Below the pieces are notes generated by a model. That model ran no database searches. It was not told where the DNA came from and saw only the letters and a program-made list of their open reading frames with translations. Made by a program: the position numbers and the translations under genes. This document shows, one piece after another, positions 1 to 7,936 of a DNA stretch of 64,000 bases. Each line of letters opens with the position of its first letter. The stretch's first letter is position 1. The stretch spans positions 62,001 through 126,000 of the forward strand of contig CAJTIM010000001.1 of the NCBI GenBank assembly GCA_910576325.1, read 5' to 3'. The DNA is from Clostridia bacterium. GTDB lineage: Bacteria > Bacillota > Clostridia > Lachnospirales > Lachnospiraceae.

Positions 1-8
1 TGTATACA

Positions 9-1064
9 ATGGAGACACAAATAAAAAAGCTTGATTATGAAGCGGTAGATATGGATATTATTGAGGAAGCGGGAAGAGTTCTGAAAGAGGGCGGTCTGGT
101 TGCCTTTCCCACGGAGACGGTCTACGGCCTGGGTGGAGATGCCCTGAATCCTGCTTCCTCGGAGAAAATTTATGCGGCGAAGGGACGGCCCTCGGACAAT
201 CCGCTGATTGTACATATTGCGGCGAAGGACGATGTGTACCGGATTGCAAAAGAGATACCGAAGAAGGCGGAGCGGCTGATGGAGACATTTTGGCCGGGGC
301 CGCTGACGCTTATTTTTTCTAAAACAGATTTGGTGCCTCTTAAGACAACCGGCGGGCTTTCCACGGTGGCGGTACGGATGCCCAGCGATAAGATTGCGCA
401 GGAACTGATTCGTGCGGCGGGAGGATTTGTGGCGGCTCCCAGCGCAAATGCTTCGGGACGGCCGAGCACCACAACGGCGGCTCATGTGGCGGAAGACCTG
501 AACGGGCGGATTGAGATGATTCTTGACGGGGGACAGGCGGTGATCGGTCTGGAATCCACAATTGTGGATGTGAGTGAGGAAAAGCCGGTGATCCTGAGAC
601 CGGGGGCAATTACAAAGGCTATGATGGAGGCGGTGATTGGCCCCTTAGAGGTGGATCAGGCGGTGCTCCAGGCGGATTCCGGCATAAAGCCCAAGGCTCC
701 GGGAATGAAATACCGCCATTATGCCCCCAGGGCGGAGCTGACGATTGTAGAGGGAGAAACGGAAAGAGTGATTGCGGAAGTGAACCGCTTGACGTCTCAG
801 GCGGAGCTGACAGGAAAGCGGGTTGGAATCATAGCCACGGACGAGACGGCAAAACGTTATGAAAAAGGCCTTGTACGGAGCCTGGGCGCCCGCAGCTGTG
901 AGGAGGAGATTTCCAGGCATCTGTTTGAAGTTTTAAGAAGCTTTGATGAGACAGATGTGGATTATATTTATTCGGAATCCTTTGAGACGGCGGCTATCGG
1001 GCAGGCGATTATGAACCGGCTGTTAAAGGCGGCAGGGTATCGGGTTATAGAAGTGGGGAAATAG
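9..1064 (+). CDS. tsaC: Threonylcarbamoyl-AMP synthase (Sua5 type, two domains)
   Basis: A 351-residue Sua5/YrdC/YwlC-family enzyme. It makes threonylcarbamoyl-AMP from threonine, bicarbonate and ATP, the first step of the t6A37 modification of ANN-decoding tRNAs in the cytoplasm. Residues 34-41 (PTETVYGL) and 58-66 (KGRPSDNPL) are the family's substrate-binding motifs. The linker motif PGMKYRHYAP at 231-240 leads into the C-terminal Sua5 domain (about 245-345), so this is the long form rather than the short TsaC form. The start lies only 8 bases inside the window, so its ribosome binding site cannot be seen; the N-terminus matches the usual length before the PTETVYGL motif. Confidence 0.93.
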   Translation: METQIKKLDYEAVDMDIIEEAGRVLKEGGLVAFPTETVYGLGGDALNPASSEKIYAAKGRPSDNPLIVHIAAKDDVYRIAKEIPKKAERLMETFWPGPLTLIFSKTDLVPLKTTGGLSTVAVRMPSDKIAQELIRAAGGFVAAPSANASGRPSTTTAAHVAEDLNGRIEMILDGGQAVIGLESTIVDVSEEKPVILRPGAITKAMMEAVIGPLEVDQAVLQADSGIKPKAPGMKYRHYAPRAELTIVEGETERVIAEVNRLTSQAELTGKRVGIIATDETAKRYEKGLVRSLGARSCEEEISRHLFEVLRSFDETDVDYIYSESFETAAIGQAIMNRLLKAAGYRVIEVGK

Positions 1065-1106
1065 ATAATATGTCCGCGCTATATGTTATGAAAGTGAGGT
1101 ACAAGT

Positions 1107-3191
1107 TTGAAAAAATTAAACGGGAAAGTGCTTTTTCAAAAAGCGATGCTTCATAAAATACCACTTTTTCTCTGTTTTCTTGGTGTGTTTTTGGAATTGT
1201 TTGTTTTTAATTATATGCATTGGATGTCTCTGACCTGGCAGAAGGAGCATATTCCCGCGTTCAACTGGCTGGTAGGTGAAGGACTGGAGAAGGTGGATAA
1301 CACATTATTCCGTATCACGGAGCCTGAAGGTGAAGAGACGGCTACGATTGAATTTACAGATATCAACCAGGAGCTTCATAACATTCATATCAGTCTCTTG
1401 GTGGAAAATGCTTCTACAGCAGCGGATAAAGCCGTGAATATTCAATTAAAGCTAAAAGATGCAACTTCAGATTATTATTTTCGAATTCCGGAAAGAGATA
1501 TTGTTTCCGGAGTATCAAAAAGCGAATATATAAGGCTTCATTTATGCGGTGATGCAAAGGAGGCTCTGCTTATTATCAATTCTGCTGAAGGTGCTCTGAT
1601 ACGCATACGTGATATCAGCGGCAATGTACGAGTCCCCTTTTTCTTTTCTCCAGGAAGGATGCTTGCGGTTATCATTGCTTTACTGGCCGGATATTGTCTG
1701 AGGCCGGGCTCTGCGTTTCATAAAAAGCTTTTTATTGAACATACCTTAAGAGGAAAGCTTGCCATTGCCGTGCTGGTGGCATTGGAGCTTGTTTTTGCCG
1801 TAACGGTTTCCCAAAATAATCCGCAATCAAGAGAGAACAGTAAGGCTGTCTATCAGCAGCAATACCAGCTTCTGGCTCATGCACTGGCAAAGGGACAGCC
1901 CTGGCTGGATATAGAGCCGGACAGCTTTCTGGCCGAACTGGAGGACCCTTATGATTATCGGATTCGAAGTGCGGCGTTGATGGAGACGGATGGTACCTAT
2001 ATTTGGGATGCCGCTTACTATCAGGGGAAATACTATGTCTATTTCGGTGTTGTGCCGGAGATTTTGCTTTTTCTCCCCTATTATCTGGTTACGGGAAAGG
2101 ATCTTTCCACGACAGCCGTAATCCTGTTTGAGGGAGGTCTCTTTATCATTGGCGTTTTTGTTCTGTTGGGTGCGATTATCCGTCACTGGTTTCCGAAAAC
2201 GCCTTTTTCTGTGTATTTAGTGATGGCTCTTTTAATGGTCAATGGCAGTGGAATATGGACATATTTCCGTAACCCGGGATTTTACGAAATTCCTATTCTG
2301 GCGGCTCTTGCCTGCGGCACATGGGGGCTGTATTTTTGGTTTCGTTCTCTTTCTGGGGAGCAGATCAGTCGTTGGCGTATGTCGTTGGGCTCGCTGCTTC
2401 TGGCAATGATTGCCGGCTGCCGTCCGACACTGGTTCTTGTTACATTGCTGGCAATTCCGATTTTTTGGAAGCCGGTGAAGGAAAAACGGATTTTGGGAGA
2501 GCATAAAGTTTCGGATATTACCTGCTTTTTTGTGCCTGTACTTTTTGTTGCGGCTGGTCTGATGTATTATAATTATATTCGGTTTGGAAGTGTCACTGAT
2601 TTTGGCGCTATGTACAATCTGACAACTCAGAATATGCCGAAGAGGGAGTTTATTGCAGGTATGATTCCTATGGAGCTGTTTACCATGTTATTTCAGCCTC
2701 CTTATGTGACAGGTGTCTTTCCTTATTTTCAGCAGGTGCCCATAGTAAGTCAGTATGCAGGAATTTTGCTTGGAGAATCGGGATTCGGCGGTTCTGTGGC
2801 TGTTAATTTAGTTTTAATTTTTGCCTTTCTGCCATTTATGTTTCGGCATATGGAATATAGCCTTGCCGCCTATGCATCCTCATTCATTCTTTTGGGGTCC
2901 ACTCTTGTTATTATTGTGGCAGATACGCAGATTGGCGGTATTGTTCCCCGTTATCTGGTGGATTTTACGTGGCTGCTGTTTCTGTCGGTTGCTTTTTTGC
3001 TCCTTGGCTGGAATCAGAAATATTATGGTACACATTTTTGGAAAATGGGCTGGCTTCTTTTTCTTGCCCTGTTTGTGCAGAGTATGATTTTTAATGGGCT
3101 TACGATTTTTACAGATGTCTATGAGAAGGTGGAGGAATTTAACCCGGAATGGTTTTATCAGGCGGCGCATCAGATTGTGTTTTGGATGTAG
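1107..3191 (+). CDS. Polytopic membrane protein, GT-C glycosyltransferase-like
   Basis: A 694-residue integral membrane protein starting at TTG, with a GAGGT ribosome binding site eight bases upstream. One N-terminal hydrophobic helix (about 17-40) is followed by a soluble beta-rich stretch (about 60-175) and then roughly ten further membrane segments. The polar block near 250-310 (DPYDYRIR, then YYQGKYYVYFGVVPE) resembles the extracytoplasmic first loop of lipid-linked-sugar glycosyltransferases of the GT-C fold. That points to transfer of a sugar onto a cell-surface polymer, but I cannot identify donor or acceptor. It lies 42 bases after the tsaC-type gene and is followed by a hairpin. A protein of similar style begins at 62904. 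Function is inference from topology only. Confidence 0.6.
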   Translation: MKKLNGKVLFQKAMLHKIPLFLCFLGVFLELFVFNYMHWMSLTWQKEHIPAFNWLVGEGLEKVDNTLFRITEPEGEETATIEFTDINQELHNIHISLLVENASTAADKAVNIQLKLKDATSDYYFRIPERDIVSGVSKSEYIRLHLCGDAKEALLIINSAEGALIRIRDISGNVRVPFFFSPGRMLAVIIALLAGYCLRPGSAFHKKLFIEHTLRGKLAIAVLVALELVFAVTVSQNNPQSRENSKAVYQQQYQLLAHALAKGQPWLDIEPDSFLAELEDPYDYRIRSAALMETDGTYIWDAAYYQGKYYVYFGVVPEILLFLPYYLVTGKDLSTTAVILFEGGLFIIGVFVLLGAIIRHWFPKTPFSVYLVMALLMVNGSGIWTYFRNPGFYEIPILAALACGTWGLYFWFRSLSGEQISRWRMSLGSLLLAMIAGCRPTLVLVTLLAIPIFWKPVKEKRILGEHKVSDITCFFVPVLFVAAGLMYYNYIRFGSVTDFGAMYNLTTQNMPKREFIAGMIPMELFTMLFQPPYVTGVFPYFQQVPIVSQYAGILLGESGFGGSVAVNLVLIFAFLPFMFRHMEYSLAAYASSFILLGSTLVIIVADTQIGGIVPRYLVDFTWLLFLSVAFLLLGWNQKYYGTHFWKMGWLLFLALFVQSMIFNGLTIFTDVYEKVEEFNPEWFYQAAHQIVFWM

Positions 3192-3253
3192 AGGATGGGA
3201 GGCTATGGAATATGGCAGTTATGAAAATATAATTGACATTGATTTAGTTCCAA

Positions 3254-3299
3254 AAATGTAGTGTAAAAAAGTGTAAACATTTTTGCACTACATTTTGTT
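3254..3299 (+). terminator. Hairpin terminator after the membrane protein gene
   Basis: A perfect 10-bp stem (3254-3263 with 3286-3295) closes an A/T-rich loop of about 22 bases and runs into TTTTGTTA. It can end transcription of the membrane protein gene. It also forms the outer end of the tRNA inverted repeat. Confidence 0.5.
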
Positions 3300-3317
3300 A
3301 CACACCCAAACATAAAA

Positions 3318-3357
3318 AATACGATAAATACGGCATTTCTGCTATATTTATCGTATT
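3318..3357 (-). terminator. Terminator of tRNA-Leu(AAG)
   Basis: A 13-bp perfect stem (3318-3330 with 3345-3357) with a 14-base loop. On the minus strand it is followed by a run of T. It sits just downstream of the minus-strand tRNA-Leu. Confidence 0.8.
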
Positions 3358-3366
3358 CCTAACCAA

Positions 3367-3450
3367 TGCGGAAGATGGGACTTGAACCCACACGGCACGA
3401 ATGCCACAAGATCCTTAGTCTTGCTCGTCTGCCAGTTCCGACACTTCCGC
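3367..3450 (-). tRNA. tRNA-Leu (anticodon AAG)
   Basis: The minus strand folds as a class II tRNA. The 7-bp acceptor stem is GCGGAAG/CTTCCGC with discriminator A at 3367. There is a long variable arm and a GGTTCAAGTCC T-arm. The anticodon stem CAAGA/TCTTG closes loop CTAAGGA, which puts AAG at positions 34-36 and reads leucine CUU (and, if A34 is deaminated to inosine, other CUN codons). CCA is not encoded. It is transcribed away from the second tRNA-Leu at 3605. Confidence 0.93.
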
Positions 3451-3492
3451 ATCTTGTGCGGCTCCCAAGCTGTTATCTCAAGGCGCTTAATT

Positions 3493-3521
3493 ATACTACC
3501 ATTTTCAGAAAGAAAAGTCAA
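3493..3521 (-). promoter_or_regulatory. Sigma-A promoter of tRNA-Leu(AAG)
   Basis: On the minus strand, TTGACT (3516-3521) and TAGTAT (3493-3498) are separated by 17 bases. This is the same arrangement as the plus-strand tRNA promoter. About 42 bases separate the -10 from the tRNA, against 11 on the other arm. Confidence 0.65.
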
Positions 3522-3564
3522 GTACTAAGTTCATAAAAAAATATCAAAATTTTAGAAAAAAGTG

Positions 3565-3593
3565 TTGACATTTGTTCGGAAATTCGGTAGAAT
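3565..3593 (+). promoter_or_regulatory. Sigma-A promoter of tRNA-Leu(CAG)
   Basis: TTGACA (3565-3570), a 17-base spacer and TAGAAT (3588-3593), ending 11 bases before the tRNA. Confidence 0.8.
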
Positions 3594-3604
3594 ACTATTT
3601 GTTC

Positions 3605-3687
3605 GCAGGAGTGGCGGAATGGCAGACGCGCAGGCTTCAGGTGCCTGTAGTCGCAAGGCTGTGTGGGTTCAAGTCCCATCTCCTGCA
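3605..3687 (+). tRNA. tRNA-Leu (anticodon CAG)
   Basis: A class II tRNA. The acceptor stem is GCAGGAG/CTCCTGC with discriminator A at 3687. The anticodon stem CAGGC/GCCTG closes loop TTCAGGT, so the anticodon is CAG and reads leucine CUG. It has a long variable arm and a GGTTCAAGTCC T-arm, and CCA is not encoded. Its body is closely similar to the minus-strand tRNA-Leu at 3367. Confidence 0.95.
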
Positions 3688-3697
3688 TGGATTAAAA

Positions 3698-3741
3698 GTG
3701 TGATAAATATAGCAGAGATGCCGTATTTATCACATTTTTTT
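3698..3741 (+). terminator. Terminator of tRNA-Leu(CAG)
   Basis: An 11-bp stem (3699-3709 with 3724-3734) with a 14-base loop, followed by seven T. The loop and inner stem are nearly the same as those of the terminator of the divergent tRNA. Confidence 0.85.
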
Positions 3742-3927
3742 ATGTTCAGGTGTATTAAAAGTGAGATTAAAAAAGTTTACACTTTTTTACACGAATAACG
3801 GAACTGAAAATTCAAGGTCTTCCGATTCTCTATGCTTTTGTTCATCGGAATAACAAGAGAAGCAGGAATGCTTATCTCAAAAGGCTTGCTTGCATCTCAT
3901 TCGGCAGCTTAATCCAATTATTTGTAT

Positions 3928-4461
3928 TTATTTGCCCCTTAGACAGTCCACCAAAGGCCGTATATAATCCCTGGAAGAGATATCATAAGAATGTGCAATG
4001 ATTTCCGCAAATCTATCCTCATTGGGACTTTTTCCCTTTTTTTGCTTCATCATAAATAGAAATACCTTCATCATAAGCCGGTCGAAAATTCCCATTTTTT
4101 CATAGCAAAGTCCGCCTTGCATATAAAAATGAGGCAGATCGGACAATTCTTCCTCTGTCAGATTATTCTTCCACATTTCCGTAATAGTCTGGGTTTCCGT
4201 ATTAGGCATAGCACCCGTTACAAAGAGAGCCGAGAGACTGACTCCATTGTTCTGAAGAAGCTTACGCGCTTCTCCAAAGCCGTCAATCCGCCCCGCATGC
4301 ATCCGGCTGCCAAAGAGAACCGGATCGAAGGAAGAAAGGGCATCTGGCGAGACCTTCTTAACATCCATAGCAGTACCGCCCGTTTCCGCAGCAATCATCT
4401 CTGCGTATCTTTTGGTAAATCCCGTTTTGCTTTTGTATAGAATCAGTATCCCTCTGCTCAT
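3928..4461 (-). CDS. Flavodoxin-domain protein
   Basis: A 177-residue FMN-binding flavodoxin-like protein. The N-terminal strand and phosphate loop read ILYKSKTGFTKRYAE (about 7-21), the typical T/S-x-T-G-x-T flavodoxin loop. The overall length and the later aromatic/glycine loop (FGSRMHAG, about 50-57) fit the family that includes HemG-type protoporphyrinogen oxidases and oxidative-stress flavodoxins. I cannot decide between those. It overlaps the upstream TetR-type gene by 4 bases (ATGA), so the two are co-translated and the flavodoxin is probably under TetR control. No clear terminator follows it. Confidence 0.8.
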   Translation of the reverse strand: MSRGILILYKSKTGFTKRYAEMIAAETGGTAMDVKKVSPDALSSFDPVLFGSRMHAGRIDGFGEARKLLQNNGVSLSALFVTGAMPNTETQTITEMWKNNLTEEELSDLPHFYMQGGLCYEKMGIFDRLMMKVFLFMMKQKKGKSPNEDRFAEIIAHSYDISSRDYIRPLVDCLRGK

Positions 4462-5033
4462 GCTTCTTCCTCCTTATCATCCAAAATCTGCGCTAAAAAT
4501 GCCTGGCATGCCCCTTCCTGCATACCGAAGATTTCCTCCGGCGAAATTCCGGGCCTGGAGACAGAAAAAATGGTGCCCAGACCAATGGTATAAATCAGCA
4601 TATTCAGGTGAAGACGCCGGGCTCCGGAAAGAGAGAGGCCGTATTGTTCGGCAATGGCCAGAGCTGTCCGGGGATTTGCTTCAGATTTATATAAATCCTC
4701 AAGGGAAGAAACAGGCTCTCTATGCTGCAGAATAAAGAGCTTGAACAGATGGGGTTCCTCTCTGGCGATTTTGATATAAGTCTGCCCGGTGCTGCGGAAT
4801 AAATCATTTTTATCAATATGTGAGGCCAGATATTCCAGAACAAAATCCCTGGTCCGCACTTCAATGTCCCGTCGCAGTTCCCCCATGTTATTGCAATAAC
4901 TGTAAATAGGCTGAACGGAGCAGCCCAGCTTTTCTGCGATTGTTTTTACAAGAACCTGCTCCATCCCTCCAGTACGGGCCAGCTCAAAGGCCGTATTGAT
5001 AACCATTTCCTTTGTGATTCGCTGTTTTGGCAT
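4458..5033 (-). CDS. TetR/AcrR-family transcriptional regulator
   Basis: A 191-residue regulator. The N-terminal helix-turn-helix (about 8-50) includes TIAEKLGCSVQPIYSYCNN. The C-terminal helical ligand-binding domain is of the type that contains short F-x-L-F-I-L segments. It is the first gene of a two-gene operon with a flavodoxin. A 20-bp perfect inverted repeat lies 29 bases upstream of its start and is the likely autoregulatory operator. The inducing ligand cannot be told from sequence; a redox or toxic small molecule would suit the flavodoxin partner, which is inference. Confidence 0.85.
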   Translation of the reverse strand: MPKQRITKEMVINTAFELARTGGMEQVLVKTIAEKLGCSVQPIYSYCNNMGELRRDIEVRTRDFVLEYLASHIDKNDLFRSTGQTYIKIAREEPHLFKLFILQHREPVSSLEDLYKSEANPRTALAIAEQYGLSLSGARRLHLNMLIYTIGLGTIFSVSRPGISPEEIFGMQEGACQAFLAQILDDKEEEA

Positions 5034-5061
5034 ATGAAATCCCCTTAATCTGTAAAATTTA

Positions 5062-5108
5062 ATATATAATTCATTTATATAAGTTATTTATATAAATGAA
5101 TTATATAT
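5062..5108. promoter_or_regulatory. 20-bp perfect inverted repeat, probable TetR operator
   Basis: The arms at 5062-5081 and 5089-5108 are exact reverse complements across a 7-base centre. The whole is A/T rich and lies directly upstream of the TetR-type gene, where its promoter must be. TetR-family dimers bind such palindromes, though this one is longer than usual. Confidence 0.7.
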
Positions 5109-5321
5109 GTATGAAAGAGGATTGTCAATCCATATTAAAAGGAAAAATGATTCCCCTTGCAATCCCACGCCAGTTTTTATAGAATAGTAAGAGACAGAAT
5201 AAGATGAGGTTATCCTCAGTGATTCCTTACCCGCTGAGGGTATAATTTAAGAGCCGCAGATATGGCTTGCCGTGTCCGGCATGGACAAACTGTGTCAGTA
5301 AGGGATAAAAGGAGAACAAAT

Positions 5322-5801
5322 ATGAGATTGAAAAACATCCTAATTGTAGTAGAAGATATAGAGCGTTCCAAAAGGTTTTACCGCGACCTGTTCGGCCTCA
5401 GAGTCCTTGCTGATTTCGACGGCAATGCAGTATTAACAGAGGGCCTGGCATTGCAGGACAGGCGTGTCTGGGAGCATTTGGTGCAAAAAGAAATCATCTG
5501 CGGAGACGGCGATATGGAGCTGTACTTTGAAGAAAACAATTTGGATGATTTTCTGAAAAAGCTGGAGTCTTACCCGGAATCGGTGCGTTACTTTCAAAAG
5601 CCCCTGGAACACACGTGGGGGCAGAGAGTTGTCCGTATCTACGACCCGGACGGTCATGTTATAGAAATAGGCGAGGCAATGGAATCTGTGACAAGACGTC
5701 TCTATCAAGCCGGAATGTCCTTAGAAGAGGTTTCAAATAAGACACAGATCCCTCTTGACCAGGTGAGAGGAATCTGCCAGGCTCACTGCCGGCAGGAATA
5801 A
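5322..5801 (+). CDS. VOC (glyoxalase/bleomycin-resistance fold) protein with C-terminal helical tail
   Basis: A 159-residue protein. Residues 1-117 form a vicinal oxygen chelate domain: the start LKNILIVVEDIERSKRFYRDLFG is typical of the first betaalphabetabetabeta module, and YDPDGHVIEIGE (about 106-117) is the closing strand with its metal-ligand Glu. The last 40 residues are helical and look like a small helix-turn-helix (SLEEVSNKTQIPLDQVRGIC). The start at 5322 is chosen because AAGGAGA lies just upstream; an in-frame start at 5262 has no such site and lengthens the protein beyond the family start. The substrate is unknown. Confidence 0.75.
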   Translation: MRLKNILIVVEDIERSKRFYRDLFGLRVLADFDGNAVLTEGLALQDRRVWEHLVQKEIICGDGDMELYFEENNLDDFLKKLESYPESVRYFQKPLEHTWGQRVVRIYDPDGHVIEIGEAMESVTRRLYQAGMSLEEVSNKTQIPLDQVRGICQAHCRQE

Positions 5802-5830
5802 AAAGATATAAGGATAGAAAAAGAAACATC

Positions 5831-7765
5831 ATGATAAGCAGAAAAAAACTTATACAATTCTACATCGAACAATATACAGCCGAAAGCAAAAGAAAAGAAA
5901 AAAAGGTTCCCAGATACACCGACGCCCCAAGTCGGATAAAGAATCTGCAGAAAACCTTAAGAAGAGCCAGGCCCTCCCGTATTCCCATCCAAAACCTGGA
6001 GGACTACCATCGGCAGATTAAAAATATGGCCCTCTATGCCTATCGGAAAAAACGGGATGATCTTGCTCTGACCATCCAGATAGAGCTGGTTCCAAAGCTG
6101 GTGGATCTGGATCTGGGCCTTCTTCTGAAAGAACAAAAAGAAGGTATTGACGGAGAATTTCTTTCTTATCTGAGGCGGAAGCTGCCGGGAGCTGTCTGTC
6201 AGGAAACCCTGTTTACCCTGTACCCAAAATTCCGCCAGTACAAGGTAAAAAATAAAATCCTGGAACTGGTCCCCTCCCGCCCGGAAATGGAATTTCCCGA
6301 GGTGCGTAAAATGCACCGCCACTTTATACTTCACATCGGACCAACCAACAGCGGTAAGACCTTCCGCTCCCTGCAGCGGCTGAAAACAGCTGCAAAAGGC
6401 GTATACTTAGGACCTTTGCGCCTTCTGGCTCTGGAGGTCTACGAGCAGATCAATTCCTACGGTGTTCCCTGTACCATGCTGACCGGACAGGAGTGCATTG
6501 AGGAAGAGAACAGCCGCATCACCGCTTCCACAATTGAAATGGCAGACTTTGATGAGGAATACGACGTTGCCGTCATAGACGAGGCGCAGCTGGTAGCAGA
6601 CACAGACCGCGGCCATTCCTGGACAAAAGCCATCTTAGGACTTCGTGCAAAGGAAATTCACATCTGCATGAGTCCGGCTGCTGAGTCCGCTATGATACAT
6701 CTGATCGAGCTTTGCGGCGACGACTATGAGACAGAGCGGTATGAGCGGAAAACAGCTCTTCTCTGCGAAGAAACGTCCTTCACATTTCCGGAAGATGTAC
6801 AGCCCGGAGACGCTCTTATTGTATTTTCCAAAAAATCAGTCCTTGACGTGGCCGGCCGTCTGGAGGAGCAGGGCATAGAGGCCAGCGTTATCTACGGCAG
6901 CCTTCCGCCGGAAATCCGCCGCCGTCAGATGCACCTGTTCAACAAAGGAAAAACAAGGGTTGTAGTAGCCACGGACGCTATCGGTATGGGCTTAAACCTT
7001 CCTGTCCGCAGAATCGTATTTCTTCAGTCGGAGAAATTTGACGGTGTGGGAAGGCGCCCCCTGACCACATCCGAAGTACGCCAGATAGCCGGCCGGGCCG
7101 GCCGCTACGGCATCTACAATTCCGGTTACGTAAACGCAATGGGTGAGGAAGAACTGGAATATATCCGCGAGCATTACGAGGCCGAAGAACAGCCTATTGA
7201 AGAAGTCAACCTGGGCTTCCCTCAACTTCTCTTGGACATCGACGGACCCTTGGACGAAATCCTCAGAATCTGGCATTCCGTAACCCCATCCGCACCCTTC
7301 GTAAAGGAAAACATCGAAGAAGCTCTGACTCTCTATGATCAGGCAAAAAAATGCCGGGATGAAATAGACGGTTTCGAGGACAAGCGTACCCTTTACCGGA
7401 TGATCACCTGTCCCATAGATATCAAAGACAGAAAAGTTGTATCCCTGTGGCTGTCTTACTGCAAAAACTACACGGCGGACACATCCCTGGAACGCCCGCG
7501 GCCGGAGTATGGAAGGCGAAAGAATATCCAGCAATATGAAACATACTATAAACAGCTGGATCTCTATTACCAGTTTTCCCACCGCATGCAGAAAGTCGTT
7601 GACGAAACCTGGCTGAATGAAGAACGCGCCCGCACCGAGATGATGATTATGAAATACCTCACCAAAGGAAAAACCAACTACATCGCCAGGTGCCGTTACT
7701 GCGGCAAGCTGCTGCCCCTGGGAACCCCATTCCAGGTCTGCGACCGCTGCTTTCACCGCAAATAA
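5831..7765 (+). CDS. Suv3-like DExH RNA helicase with C-terminal zinc ribbon
   Basis: A 644-residue superfamily 2 helicase resembling mitochondrial Suv3. Walker A is GPTNSGKT (170-177), motif II is DEAQ (250-253), and motif VI is QIAGRAGRYG (418-427). The GPTNSGKT form is diagnostic of Suv3. A basic helical N-terminal domain (1-160) precedes the helicase core. Four cysteines at 621, 624, 637 and 640 form a CxxC-x12-CxxC zinc ribbon at the very end. Suv3 proteins unwind RNA with 3'-5' exonucleases such as PNPase; a role in RNA decay here is inference. It follows the VOC gene by 29 bases. Confidence 0.85.
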   Translation: MISRKKLIQFYIEQYTAESKRKEKKVPRYTDAPSRIKNLQKTLRRARPSRIPIQNLEDYHRQIKNMALYAYRKKRDDLALTIQIELVPKLVDLDLGLLLKEQKEGIDGEFLSYLRRKLPGAVCQETLFTLYPKFRQYKVKNKILELVPSRPEMEFPEVRKMHRHFILHIGPTNSGKTFRSLQRLKTAAKGVYLGPLRLLALEVYEQINSYGVPCTMLTGQECIEEENSRITASTIEMADFDEEYDVAVIDEAQLVADTDRGHSWTKAILGLRAKEIHICMSPAAESAMIHLIELCGDDYETERYERKTALLCEETSFTFPEDVQPGDALIVFSKKSVLDVAGRLEEQGIEASVIYGSLPPEIRRRQMHLFNKGKTRVVVATDAIGMGLNLPVRRIVFLQSEKFDGVGRRPLTTSEVRQIAGRAGRYGIYNSGYVNAMGEEELEYIREHYEAEEQPIEEVNLGFPQLLLDIDGPLDEILRIWHSVTPSAPFVKENIEEALTLYDQAKKCRDEIDGFEDKRTLYRMITCPIDIKDRKVVSLWLSYCKNYTADTSLERPRPEYGRRKNIQQYETYYKQLDLYYQFSHRMQKVVDETWLNEERARTEMMIMKYLTKGKTNYIARCRYCGKLLPLGTPFQVCDRCFHRK

Positions 7766-7775
7766 CATCAGGAAT

Positions 7776-7918
7776 CACAGATTAAGAAAATTATCCTGAG
7801 GGCAAGATGAATTTGCTGCTAAAATAAAGAGAAGAACTAGATTCACATAAGCAAGCACAGATTAAGAAACACCCTGCAGGGATATTTATAAACACAAAAA
7901 TATGTGCAGATTAAGGAA
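7776..7918 (+). repeat. Three iterated CAGATTAAG motifs between genes
   Basis: The element CACAGATTAAGAAA occurs exactly at 7776-7789 and 7857-7870, and a variant (GCAGATTAAGGAA) at 7906-7918, just upstream of the kinase ribosome binding site. The spacing is 81 and about 49 bases. They may be protein binding sites for kinase control, or slipped repeats. I see no other gene or hairpin in this gap. Confidence 0.4.
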
Positions 7919-7936
7919 AGAAAGGAGAAAATCACA

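Larger units (their letters stand above)
3261..3792. repeat. Large imperfect inverted repeat enclosing two tRNA-Leu loci
   Basis: An identical 18-base sequence occurs at 3261-3278 and, inverted, at 3775-3792. Inside it, the stretch downstream of each tRNA (106 and 105 bases) is clearly related, including the terminator hairpin. The stem bases differ in a compensating way (ACG/CGT on one side, GTG/CAC on the other). The promoters also match: TTGACT-17-TAGTAT on the minus strand and TTGACA-17-TAGAAT on the plus strand. The block reads as an ancient inverted duplication of a complete tRNA-Leu transcription unit, with later anticodon divergence. Confidence 0.8.

Noticed and set aside
3562..3798. 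A 78-codon open frame over the plus-strand tRNA-Leu
   Set aside because: It reads straight through the tRNA and its terminator; the peptide is the well-known false translation of a tRNA-Leu.
6992..7768. A 258-codon frame opposite the helicase
   Set aside because: The helicase motifs, including the zinc ribbon, lie on the plus strand in this stretch.
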